Shown one piece after another: positions 16,608 to 24,407 of a DNA stretch of 64,000 nucleotides. Every line of letters starts with the position of its first letter. The first letter of the stretch is position 1. This DNA comes from Glycomyces algeriensis (GTDB lineage Bacteria; Actinomycetota; Actinomycetes; Mycobacteriales; Micromonosporaceae): positions 172,664-236,663 of the forward strand of contig NZ_JAPZVR010000001.1 in the NCBI RefSeq assembly GCF_027622855.1, read 5' to 3'. The notes beneath the pieces are model-generated. The model saw only the letters and a list, made by a program, of their open reading frames with translations. It ran no database searches and was not told the DNA's origin. Made by a program: the position numbers and the translations under genes.

Positions 16608-17803
16608 ATGACCATCGACATCAAGCGCTGGCAGACCCGGCTCGACGAGCTCATCGCCGAGCACCACGTCCCCGGCGCGAGCCTGGCCCTGCTCCACAAG
16701 GGTCAGATCCACGAGATCGCCTCCGGCGTCCTCCACCAGGACACCGGCGTCCCCGTCACCTCCGACGCGACCTTCCAGATCGGCTCGCTCACCAAGGTCT
16801 ACACCGCGTCGCTCATCATGCACCTGGTCGGCACCGGCGAACTCGACCTCGAAGCGAAGGTCGCCGACGTCATCGACGGCTTCGCCGTCGGCGAGTCCGC
16901 CAAGGAGATCACGGTCCGCCAGCTGCTCAACCACACCAGCGGCCTCGAAGCCGACGGCGTGTTCGACACCGGCCGCGGCGACGACGCCCTCGAGCGCTAC
17001 GTGGAAGTCGCCGCCGAGAAGACCGGCCAGGCCCTGCCGCCGGGGGAGATGTTCTCCTACTCCAACCCCGCCTACATGATCCTGGGCCGCATCGCCGAGA
17101 TCGTCACCGGACTGCCCTACGACCAGGCCCTCAAGGCCCGCCTGTTCGACCCGCTCGGCCTCACGCACTCGATGCTCCTGCCCGAAGACGTGCTGCGCTT
17201 CCCCAATGCCATGGGCCACTACGGCGAACAGGGCGAGGCGCCCGTGCCGGCCCCGACCTGGGCCTGGGCCCCGCGCTCGGCCTGGCCCGCGGGCGGGGTC
17301 TCGGCCACCGCGGCCGACGTCGTGCGCTTCACCAAGATGCACCTGGACGGCGGCTACGCTCCCGACGGCACGAAGGTCATCGACACCGGCGCGGTAGTCG
17401 CCATGCAGCAGACCGAGACCGAGGTCCCCGACAAGCTCCTCGGCACCCACTGGGGCCTGGGCTGGGGCCTGTTCGACTGGAAGGGCGGCCAGGCCATCGG
17501 CCACGACGGATCCGCGGTCTACCTGCTCGGCTACCTGCGCGCCGTCCCCGCCAAAGGCGTCGCCATCGCCCTGCTCACCAACAACGCCGTCGGCGGACCC
17601 CAGGTCTACGAGTGGAGTTCGTCGACAGCCTGGAAGGCACCTCCCCGCCCTTCGACCTCGAACTCGCCTCCCTCGGCGACGACGTCTGGGCCACCCGGCG
17701 CCCCGGCGAGCAGGGCTGGTACCTGCCCGTGGCCTTCACGAAGCGGCCCGACGGGCGCGGCTACCTCTCCTACGGCGCCCGCGCCACCCCCAAGATCGCC
17801 TGA
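16608..17803 (+). pseudogene. Serine hydrolase (beta-lactamase/EstB family), frameshifted with internal loss
   Basis: The first frame (16608 to about 17620) encodes a complete class-C-beta-lactamase-like fold: SLTK (Ser about 63), SYSNP and the HDG motif near GHDGSAV, up to TNNAVGGPQVYEW. There it loses sense and stays open over 1.5 kb of antisense sequence. A typical C-terminal beta-domain end (VEFVDSLEG, DDVWATRRPGEQGW, RGYLSYGARATPKIA) continues in another frame from about 17618 to the TGA at 17803. Relatives usually have about 80-100 residues between these parts, so a deletion that is not a multiple of three fits best. The start has a good AGGAGA and follows the divergent two-part regulator. 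A sequencing or assembly error is the alternative. The intact enzyme would be an esterase, peptidase or lactamase acting on an unknown substrate. Confidence 0.75.
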
Positions 17804-17851
17804 ACGCCGCAGACGGAGGGCGGCATGCGGCAAGGATGCCGCGCTCTCACG

Positions 17852-17894
17852 GCATACGAAGAGCGGCCATCGCCGATGGCCGCTCTTCGTATGC
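17852..17894. terminator. Perfect 20-bp bidirectional terminator hairpin
   Basis: GCATACGAAGAGCGGCCATC and its exact complement flank a 3-base loop, between convergent genes (serine hydrolase and amidohydrolase). The core AGCGGCCATCG also occurs in the terminator at 58092-58120. Confidence 0.85.
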
Positions 17895-17915
17895 GTTGGT
17901 AGTGCTGCGGTTCGG

Positions 17916-19118
17916 TCAGGCGAGCGCTCGGTGGGCGAGTTCGAGGCCGGCGGTGCGGAGTGCGGCGAGGTCGAGGTTGAGGAGGCGGCCGTCGCGTTTG
18001 ACGACGTGGCCGTCGACGATGACAGTGTGGACGTCGGCCGCCGTCACTGCGGTGACCACGCCGCCGCCGCTCGGGTGGCTGAGGCCGTCGATCAGGATGA
18101 TGTCGGCTCTCTTGCCCACGGTGATCGAGCCCGTCCGACCGCCGAGGCCGATCGACCGGGCACCGTGGACGGTCGCGTTCGAAAGCACCTGCGCTGCAGA
18201 ATACATGGTGCTCGAGCGCATCCGCTCGAATCGGAGTGTGTCGCGCATCGGCTCGAACAGGTCGGCGGGCGCATTGACGACGACATCGGTGCCGAGTGCC
18301 GCGTGCCCTCCCGCGTCGAGGAACGTGCCGAAGGCCGAGGCGCCGTGGCCCATGGTCGCCTCCACGACCGGGGTGACCGTGACGGCCACGCCGGCATCGG
18401 CCAGCATTCGCGCTTCGGCCGGTGTCATGGCGTTCATGTGGACGAGGTTGAGGTCGGGCCCGAGCAGGCCCGCCTCGTGCATCCGCGGGAACGGGGAATC
18501 CGGTCCGCCACTGGCGTGCATCGACACCGGCAGACCGAGCTCGCGGGCCATGGCGATGTCGCGAACGCCGTCCTCCCACGACCCGTACTGCGGTCCCATG
18601 ATCGCCAGGCCGCCGGTGATCAGGCCGTCCATGGCGGCCAGTCGTTTCAGGTCGGTCTCGCCGGCGGGGGCCGTGTGGCCGACCACGGCTCGCAAACCGC
18701 TGGCGGCGTAGCCCTCCAGCACCGCATCGGTGTGCTCAGGCGTGAGGGTTGTGTTGTTCCAGTCGAAGACGGCGGCGATGCCCGCATTGAGCGCTTCGGC
18801 CGCTCCGAGCATGACGGCAAGTCGCGCGTCCTCGGGGCGATAGGCGGACAGGGCGCGTCCGAGCACTGTGCGGAAGTAGTCCGGCAGGGTCATGTCGGCG
18901 CCGATCCCGCGCAGCGGCGCCTGCCAGACGTGGCGGTGCGCGTCCACGAGCCCGGGCATCACCACCATCCCGCTCGCGTCGATCCGGGTGCCGGCGGCGT
19001 GCGGCAGGTCCTTTCCGATGGCGGTGATGACGCCGTCTTCAGTGAGCACATCGGTGCCGGGCAGCTCGGGGCTGCCGTCGCCGGGGATGACGTGACCGTT
19101 GCGGAGCAGCGTACGCAT
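17916..19118 (-). CDS. Amidohydrolase (cytosine-deaminase/TRZ-ATZ-like)
   Basis: 400-aa metal-dependent hydrolase of the amidohydrolase superfamily. It has the composite beta-sandwich (residues 1-60 and the C-terminal 60) around a barrel. Metal ligands are visible: DAHRHVW (His-x-His), SMHASG, LVHMNAMTP and the Asp in LGTDVVVNAP. The family deaminates or dechlorinates nitrogen heterocycles or opens related rings; the exact substrate cannot be read. The ATG at 19118 has a perfect GGAGGT five bases upstream. Two GAAAGCTTTC-like palindromes lie between it and the divergent MarR gene, so it is probably MarR-repressed and induced by its substrate. Confidence 0.82.
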   Translation of the reverse strand: MRTLLRNGHVIPGDGSPELPGTDVLTEDGVITAIGKDLPHAAGTRIDASGMVVMPGLVDAHRHVWQAPLRGIGADMTLPDYFRTVLGRALSAYRPEDARLAVMLGAAEALNAGIAAVFDWNNTTLTPEHTDAVLEGYAASGLRAVVGHTAPAGETDLKRLAAMDGLITGGLAIMGPQYGSWEDGVRDIAMARELGLPVSMHASGGPDSPFPRMHEAGLLGPDLNLVHMNAMTPAEARMLADAGVAVTVTPVVEATMGHGASAFGTFLDAGGHAALGTDVVVNAPADLFEPMRDTLRFERMRSSTMYSAAQVLSNATVHGARSIGLGGRTGSITVGKRADIILIDGLSHPSGGGVVTAVTAADVHTVIVDGHVVKRDGRLLNLDLAALRTAGLELAHRALA

Positions 19119-19131
19119 GATTTACCTCCAT

Positions 19132-19167
19132 GGAAAGCTTTTAGGAAAGGTATCGTGAAAGCTTTCT
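19132..19167. promoter_or_regulatory. Twin MarR-type operator
   Basis: GGAAAGCTTTTAGG (centre 19137/19138) and GTGAAAGCTTTCTC (centre 19161/19162) share the palindrome GAAAGCTTTC and are 24 bases apart, between the divergent amidohydrolase and MarR genes. Confidence 0.65.
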
Positions 19168-19195
19168 CGGCGCAAGTCTCGGGTACGATGGCCTG

Positions 19196-19702
19196 GTGAG
19201 CAGGGATACCGTCGATGTCATCGTCGAAGCATGGCGCAACGAGCTGCCCGGAGTTGTCGGGCTGGAACTGGAGCTCGGCAAGCGGGCGGCGCGGTTGTCA
19301 GCGCTGCTCGGCGAGCGGGTCGAGACCGAGCTGGCCCGCCTGGGCTTGACCAAGGCGGAGTACGAGATCCTGGCCGTGCTGCGGGCCTCGGGCAAGCCCT
19401 ATCGGCTGCGCCCCTCCGCGTTGTCGCAGCGCCTCCTGCTGTCCTCGGGCGGGACCAGCAACCTGCTGCGGGGCCTCGCCGCCGCAGGCCTGATCGACCG
19501 GGAGCCGGACCCCTCCGATGCCCGGAGCTCCTGGGTGATCCTCACACCGCAAGGCGTGCAGTCTGCCGAGGCGGCCGTCCAGGCGGCCAGCCGAGCTCAG
19601 GCCGCACTGCTCGAAGCCGTACCGGCCGACACGGCCCGAGTCGCCATCGACGCCTTGCGAACGATCCTGATCGCGCTCGGCGACCAGGCCGACCCCGAGT
19701 GA
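19196..19702 (+). CDS. MarR-family transcriptional regulator
   Basis: 168-aa winged-helix regulator: helix bundle, LTKAEYEILAVLRASG, the recognition region PSALSQRLLLSSGGTSNLLR, and the wing with DREPDPSDARSSWVILTPQG. GTG start at 19196 with weak ribosome binding. It is divergent from the amidohydrolase gene, with twin palindromes in the 77-base spacer. This arrangement implies it represses both itself and the amidohydrolase until a ligand, probably the enzyme's substrate, is present. Confidence 0.88.
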   Translation: MSRDTVDVIVEAWRNELPGVVGLELELGKRAARLSALLGERVETELARLGLTKAEYEILAVLRASGKPYRLRPSALSQRLLLSSGGTSNLLRGLAAAGLIDREPDPSDARSSWVILTPQGVQSAEAAVQAASRAQAALLEAVPADTARVAIDALRTILIALGDQADPE

Positions 19703-19706
19703 GATC

Positions 19707-19730
19707 CCGGGCCTGACGTCGGCGGCCCGG
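19707..19730. terminator. Hairpin between marR and the ABC ATPase
   Basis: CCGGGCC and GGCCCGG pair around a 10-base loop, 5 bases after the MarR stop and 15 bases before the convergent ATPase stop. Confidence 0.5.
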
Positions 19731-19744
19731 CGCGCGGGTCGGTC

Positions 19745-21082
19745 TCAGCTGTAGATGTCGAGGTCGATGACGCGGTTGGCGCACTGGGCGACCAGGGACA
19801 GGTCGTGGCTGATCAGCAAAATGGAGAGGCCGCGGTCGGCGGCGAGCGCGGTGAGGGTGTCGAGGACGCGGTCGGCGCTGGCGTGGTCGAGGGCCGAGGT
19901 GATCTCGTCTGCGATGAGGACGCCGGGTTCGGCTGCGAGGGCGCGGGCGATCGCGATCCGTTGGCGTTGGCCGCCGGAGAGCGTGGCGGGTCGAGCGGTG
20001 AGCACGGATTCGGGGAGGTCGACATCGGACAGGAGCGCCGCGGCGATCTTGCGGGCTTCGGCGGCGCCGGTGCCTCGGTGGAGGCGGACGGCGCGGGTGA
20101 GCGTCTGCTCGACGGTGCGGGCGGGGTTGAGCGCCGAGCGCGGGTCTTGGGCGACGTACTGGATCTGCGTGCAGTGTCCGCGGCGGCGCTTGCCGGTCAG
20201 GGGGACTGCTGCGCCGTCGAGTTGCAGGCTGCCGGTGGCGTAAGGGTGGACGCCGGCGAGGGTGCGGGCGATGGTGGTCTTGCCGCTGCCGGATTCGCCG
20301 ACGAGGGCGGTGATCTCGCCTCGGTAGAGGTCGAGGTCAAATCCGCTGATGACCGGTGTTGCGCCACGGGATCGGTGGGCGGCGCTCAGATCTCGCAGTG
20401 CCAGGACCGGTTGGTCGGTATGTTCGCCGGCGGTGCGTTGCGGGCGCGTCGTCAGCGGGGTGCCGAGCTGGACAGTCTGGTCGGCGACCTGGGCGGTGGC
20501 CGGGTCGTGGGTGGCGACTAGAAGGGTCCGGCCGGCGTCGCGCAGTTCGGCGAGCAGGTCCGTGACGCGGGCGCGGGCCTCGGCGTCGAGGCCGGCGGTC
20601 GGTTCGTCCAGCAGCAGCACGGGTGTCGCTCTGGCTGCGGCGCAGGCGAGGGCGACCCGCCGGGCTTGGCCGCCGGAGAGTTCGCCGATGCGCCGGTTCA
20701 GGAGCGCCGCATTGAGACCGAGCCGCTCGAGGAGTTCGACCGGGTCCGCGGCGGGGTCGGCCCCTCGGACGAGGCGGCGCACGCTCATGATCGGTGACAG
20801 GGCAGCTCCGGGGTCCTGGCTGGCGTAGGCGATGGACGTGCGGCGCCATGTGCGCAGCCCGCCGTCGAGGCGCAGCGGGTCGGATCCGACCACACTGAGC
20901 GTGCCGGAGACGGTGGCGCCCTGGGGAACCGCGCCCAGGAGCGCGCGCAGCAGCGTGGTCTTGCCGCCGCCCGAGGTCGCGGCGATGACGGTGAGCTGCC
21001 CGGCTGCTGCGGTGAGGTCGACGGCGGGCAGCAGCGTGCGGTCGCCGAGTCGGACGCTGAAGGCTTCGGCGGTGACCGTCAC
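19745..21082 (-). CDS. Peptide/nickel-type ABC transporter ATPase, both nucleotide-binding domains fused
   Basis: 445-aa protein carrying two ATP-binding cassettes that are separate DppD- and DppF-like proteins in most systems. Domain 1 (about 1-210): Walker A SGGGKTTL, signature LSGGQARR, Walker B VLLLDEPTAGLD. Domain 2 (about 225-440): GESGSGKTT, LSGGQRQR, LIADEITSALD. The first Walker A lacks the usual leading Gly (AATSGGGKT). It is the last gene of an operon with the binding protein and two permeases, overlapping the preceding permease by ATGA. It energises uptake. Iron control is inferred from the box upstream of the operon. Confidence 0.88.
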   Translation of the reverse strand: MTVTAEAFSVRLGDRTLLPAVDLTAAAGQLTVIAATSGGGKTTLLRALLGAVPQGATVSGTLSVVGSDPLRLDGGLRTWRRTSIAYASQDPGAALSPIMSVRRLVRGADPAADPVELLERLGLNAALLNRRIGELSGGQARRVALACAAARATPVLLLDEPTAGLDAEARARVTDLLAELRDAGRTLLVATHDPATAQVADQTVQLGTPLTTRPQRTAGEHTDQPVLALRDLSAAHRSRGATPVISGFDLDLYRGEITALVGESGSGKTTIARTLAGVHPYATGSLQLDGAAVPLTGKRRRGHCTQIQYVAQDPRSALNPARTVEQTLTRAVRLHRGTGAAEARKIAAALLSDVDLPESVLTARPATLSGGQRQRIAIARALAAEPGVLIADEITSALDHASADRVLDTLTALAADRGLSILLISHDLSLVAQCANRVIDLDIYS

Positions 21083-21843
21083 GGCTCTTCCCTTCGGGCG
21101 CCCAGTCCGGTGTGGACGAGGATCACGGTGATCAGCAGGCAGGCGGCGGGGGCGGCGACGGCCCAGGGGTTGAGGAGCATCCCCGGGGCGTTGTCGCGGA
21201 CCATGACCGCCCAGTTGCCCTCGTCCAGGACGCCGGGGAGACGCAGGAAGGCGACGGCGCTGACGACGTAGAGCCCTTCGGTGAAGCGCAGGCCGAGCTG
21301 GGTGACGAGGGTGGGGGCGAGGTTCGGGAGCATCTCGACGGCGATGACGCGGGCGGTGGACTCGCCGGAGGCGCGCGCGGCCTCGACGTAGCCGGTCGCG
21401 GCGACCGCGGAGGCCGCCGAGCGCATCACCTTGGCGCAGTACGGGACACCGAAAAGCACCGTGGCGGCGAGCAGCGCGGGCAGGCCGCCGCCGGGCCAGG
21501 CGAGGACGACCAGGAGCACGCCGATCACCGGCGGTACGAGGATGAACGCGTCGGCGGCGGCGTCGATGGCGCGTCCGGCGCGCCGGTGCAGTGCCGCGAG
21601 CGAGCCCAGCAGCGCCGAGAGGGTCGTGACGATGAGGGCGATCGCGGCGGCCACGGTGAGCAGGAGGAGCCCGCCTTCGAACGCTCCGGCGAGCACGTCG
21701 CGGCCGAGTGCGTCCGTGCCGAGCGGATGCCCGGCGCCGGGATCGGCGAAGGGCATGGCGCCTTCCCCAGCGGTGATAGGGAGCAGCGGGGCGAGGGCGA
21801 CCAGCGCGACCCAGGCCGCGAGCGGGACGAGGCGGCGCTTCAT
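21079..21843 (-). CDS. Peptide/nickel-type ABC permease, DppC-like
   Basis: 254-aa membrane permease with about five to six hydrophobic segments and the binding-dependent signature (YVEAARASGESTARVIAVEM). The N-terminal GHPLGTDALGRDVL motif is diagnostic of DppC/OppC proteins. ATGA overlaps on both sides tie it to DppB and to the ATPase. It is shorter than typical DppC (about 290) because its N-terminus is compact. Confidence 0.9.
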   Translation of the reverse strand: MKRRLVPLAAWVALVALAPLLPITAGEGAMPFADPGAGHPLGTDALGRDVLAGAFEGGLLLLTVAAAIALIVTTLSALLGSLAALHRRAGRAIDAAADAFILVPPVIGVLLVVLAWPGGGLPALLAATVLFGVPYCAKVMRSAASAVAATGYVEAARASGESTARVIAVEMLPNLAPTLVTQLGLRFTEGLYVVSAVAFLRLPGVLDEGNWAVMVRDNAPGMLLNPWAVAAPAACLLITVILVHTGLGARREEP

Positions 21844-22769
21844 CGGCGGCCCCGCAGCGCCCACAGGCGGATCGCGTCCGCGATGACGAGTGCGGCCACG
21901 ACGACGAGCCCGCACAGCGCTGTCAGCGAGACCAGCAGCGTCGTGTCGCGCGACTCGAGCGATCCGGCGACGAGCTGGCCCGCGCCGGGATAGTTGAAGA
22001 GGGTCTCGACGACGACCGCACCGGCCAGCAGGGTGCCGACCATGGTCGCGAGCGAAGCGGCGATCGTCGGTGCGGCCAAGGGCAGGACGTGGCGGGTGAC
22101 GACCCGGCGTTCGGGCACGCCGTCGAGACGGGCCTGCTCCACATGCGGCATCGCCGCGGCCTCGGCGATGGCGGCCCGGTTGACGCGGGTCTGCCAGGCG
22201 GCGTGCGGCAGCCCGAGGGCCAGGACCGGGAGCACCAGCATCAGCGGCGTGGCCAGGCGCCCGTCCGCACCGACCACGGTCGTCGCCGGGAGCAGGCCGA
22301 GGACGAGGGCGAACACCAGGACCAGGAGCGTGCCGAGCACGAACTCGGGGGTGGCGACCAGGATCGAGGTGCCCACGGCGGAGGTCCGGCCGAAGCGGCC
22401 CCGTGGGCGGGCGGACCACAATGCGGCCCATGCCAAGGCGACGACGAGCACGAAAGCGAAGGTGAGGCCGGTCAGCAGGAGGGTCGAGGCCAGCCGGTCG
22501 CCCAGGAGGTCGTTGATCGGCTGGCCGCGCACGGTCGTCCCCAGATCGCCTTGGACGAGGCCGGAGAGCCAGTCGGCGAAGCGGGCCGGCAGCGGCCGGT
22601 CCAGGCCGAGGCTCTCGCGCCGCGCCTCGACGTCCGCGGGGGAGGCGGTGGGGCCCATGGCGAGTCGCACCGGGTCGCCGGGGAGCGCGTCGGCCGCGGC
22701 GTACACCGCGGCCAACACGACGAGGAGGAGTCCGGCCCTGACCGCCAGGGCCGCCAGGAACCGGATCAA
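21840..22769 (-). CDS. Peptide/nickel-type ABC permease, DppB-like
   Basis: 309-aa membrane permease with the DppB signatures LPGDPVRLAMGP, LGLDRPLPARFADWL, GDLGTTVRGQPI, VEQARLDGVPERRVVTRHVL and ETLFNYPGAGQL. The most likely start is TTG at 22769, which overlaps the binding protein's TGA (TTGA) and gives a normal family length. The frame is open further upstream, but that part overlaps the binding-protein gene. Confidence 0.85.
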   Translation of the reverse strand: MIRFLAALAVRAGLLLVVLAAVYAAADALPGDPVRLAMGPTASPADVEARRESLGLDRPLPARFADWLSGLVQGDLGTTVRGQPINDLLGDRLASTLLLTGLTFAFVLVVALAWAALWSARPRGRFGRTSAVGTSILVATPEFVLGTLLVLVFALVLGLLPATTVVGADGRLATPLMLVLPVLALGLPHAAWQTRVNRAAIAEAAAMPHVEQARLDGVPERRVVTRHVLPLAAPTIAASLATMVGTLLAGAVVVETLFNYPGAGQLVAGSLESRDTTLLVSLTALCGLVVVAALVIADAIRLWALRGRR

Positions 22770-24295
22770 GAGGCCAGCCAGGCGCCTTCGAGGAGGACCC
22801 AGCCGAACCCGGGCGCGGTGGAGAGCCCGTTCACGGCCGGGGTGTGGAGGTCGATGCCGTCGGCCATGCCCCACAGCAGGTAACCGGACTCGTCGTACTC
22901 GAGGCGCTGCATGCGGTGCGAGGCGTCCTCCTGCGCGGCCGGGTCGGTCGCGGCCAGCAGGTCGCCGTAGGCGCGGTCGAAGTCCTCACTGGCCCAACCG
23001 GTCTCGTTGGTCTCCGAAGAGGACTGGAGGACCTTCTGGGCGTAGAACGCCACGGAGTCGTTGGTGCCCCAGAACATCGTGTACAGGTCGGCCTTGCACC
23101 AGGTCTGGTCGTAGAAGGTGCCCGCGTCCTGCTCGACGACCTCGATCGTGACGCCGGCCTTCGCGGCCTGCTCGGCGAAGAGCGTCGCGGCGGCGACCTC
23201 GCCGAAGGCCTCGTCGATGGTGTACAGCGTGTAGGTCGCGTCGAGGTCGAACCCGGCCTCGGCGAGAAGGCTTCGGGCGGTGTCGAGGTCCTGGGCGCGC
23301 TGGGGGAGTGAGGTGTCGTAGAAGGCGTCGCCGGTGCCGAGCACGTCGTTGGCGACCGTCCCGTAGCCCGAGAGCGCCTGCTGGACGAGGGCGTCGCGGT
23401 CGGCGATGAGCCGCATCGCGGTGCGCACCCGCACGTCGGCGAAGGGGCCGTCGGCCACGCGCATGACGATCGGCAGGGCCGCGTCGTTGGGGCGGCGGTG
23501 GACGGTGAACGCCCCGGACTCCTCGGCGAGGCGCGCCGAGACCGCACCGGCGGTCGTGGCGAGGTCGATCTGCCCGCCCTGCAGCGCGTTCATCATCGCG
23601 TCCGTGGACTCGAACCGGGTCACCTCGATCGCGTCGAGCAGCGGGCGGGGGCCGTGCCAGCCGTCGAACCGGACCAGGCGGGCGTTGCCGTCCGTGTAGT
23701 CCTCGAGTTTGAACGGGCCGGTCCCGTTGAACGCGGTCGCGTCCGCGCCCTCGCGGGTGGTGAAGGTGACCAGGCGCAGCAGCAGCGGCAGCTGGGAGTT
23801 GGGGTCCTCGGTGACCATCTGGACGGTGCGGTCGTCGAGCGCGGTGATCTGCTCGGGCGGGACGGGGACCTTGAAGGCCGCGTCCATGTCGACGATGATG
23901 CGCTTCATCGAGGCGACCACGTCCGCGGCGATCACCGGGGTGCCGTCGTGGAAGGACGCGCCTTCGGCGATGGTGAACGTCCAGGTCTTCGCGTCGTCGG
24001 CCACGGACCAGGACTCGGCCAGGCGCGGGGCCACGCCGGTCCCGCCGCCGGGGACGGTGAGCGCGTCGTAGACCAGGGACATGATCAGGAAGTCCGAGTT
24101 GTTCGACAGGAGCCCGTGCGGGTCCTTGGTCAGCGCCTCGACACTGCCGAGCGCGCCGACGCGGAGCGTCCCGCCCTCGCGCGGGGCGCCGCCCGCGCCG
24201 CCCTCGTCGTCGGTGCCGCCGCACGCGGCCACGGCCGTGACCGTGGCGGCCGCCAGCGAAGAACCCAGCAACACGCGTCGCGACGCAGCAACCAT
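22766..24295 (-). CDS. ABC transporter substrate-binding protein, family 5 (peptide/nickel/metallophore class)
   Basis: 509-aa extracytoplasmic binding protein. Residues 1-25 carry both an ASRRVLL twin-arginine-like motif and a lipobox (AVAAC). The body has family-5 features: VYDALTVPGGG, RLAESWSVADDAKTWTFTIA, FHDGTPVIAADVVASMKR and FNGTGPFKLEDY. Such proteins bind peptides, nickel chelates, opine-type metallophores or some siderophores. The ATG at 24295 has AAGGAG just upstream. An iron-box-like sequence at 24306-24324 abuts that ribosome-binding site, suggesting iron-repressed expression of the four-gene import operon. A metal-chelate substrate is therefore plausible, but this is inference. 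Confidence 0.88.
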   Translation of the reverse strand: MVAASRRVLLGSSLAAATVTAVAACGGTDDEGGAGGAPREGGTLRVGALGSVEALTKDPHGLLSNNSDFLIMSLVYDALTVPGGGTGVAPRLAESWSVADDAKTWTFTIAEGASFHDGTPVIAADVVASMKRIIVDMDAAFKVPVPPEQITALDDRTVQMVTEDPNSQLPLLLRLVTFTTREGADATAFNGTGPFKLEDYTDGNARLVRFDGWHGPRPLLDAIEVTRFESTDAMMNALQGGQIDLATTAGAVSARLAEESGAFTVHRRPNDAALPIVMRVADGPFADVRVRTAMRLIADRDALVQQALSGYGTVANDVLGTGDAFYDTSLPQRAQDLDTARSLLAEAGFDLDATYTLYTIDEAFGEVAAATLFAEQAAKAGVTIEVVEQDAGTFYDQTWCKADLYTMFWGTNDSVAFYAQKVLQSSSETNETGWASEDFDRAYGDLLAATDPAAQEDASHRMQRLEYDESGYLLWGMADGIDLHTPAVNGLSTAPGFGWVLLEGAWLAS

Positions 24296-24305
24296 TCAAG
24301 ACTCC

Positions 24306-24324
24306 TTAGGTAAGGCTCACCTTC
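24306..24324. promoter_or_regulatory. Iron box (IdeR/DmdR/DtxR-type operator)
   Basis: TTAGGTAAGGCTCACCTTC matches the 19-bp actinobacterial iron-box consensus (TTAGGTTAGGCTAACCTAA as I recall it) at 15 positions, with the conserved TTAGGT, AGGCT and ACCT blocks. It lies between the importer operon, whose start is 10 bases away, and the divergent MATE gene. Confidence 0.72.
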
Positions 24325-24407
24325 GGTCATATCCTGCGTCACGTGCGTCGCACACCCGCACGGGGGTCGGAAGGTGTGACCGGGCTGCGACTCGTAACCT
24401 TCGGGGC

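Noticed and set aside
24081-24407. Upstream extension of the MATE gene
   Set aside because: It would run through the binding-protein gene and the iron box and adds no membrane or conserved sequence.
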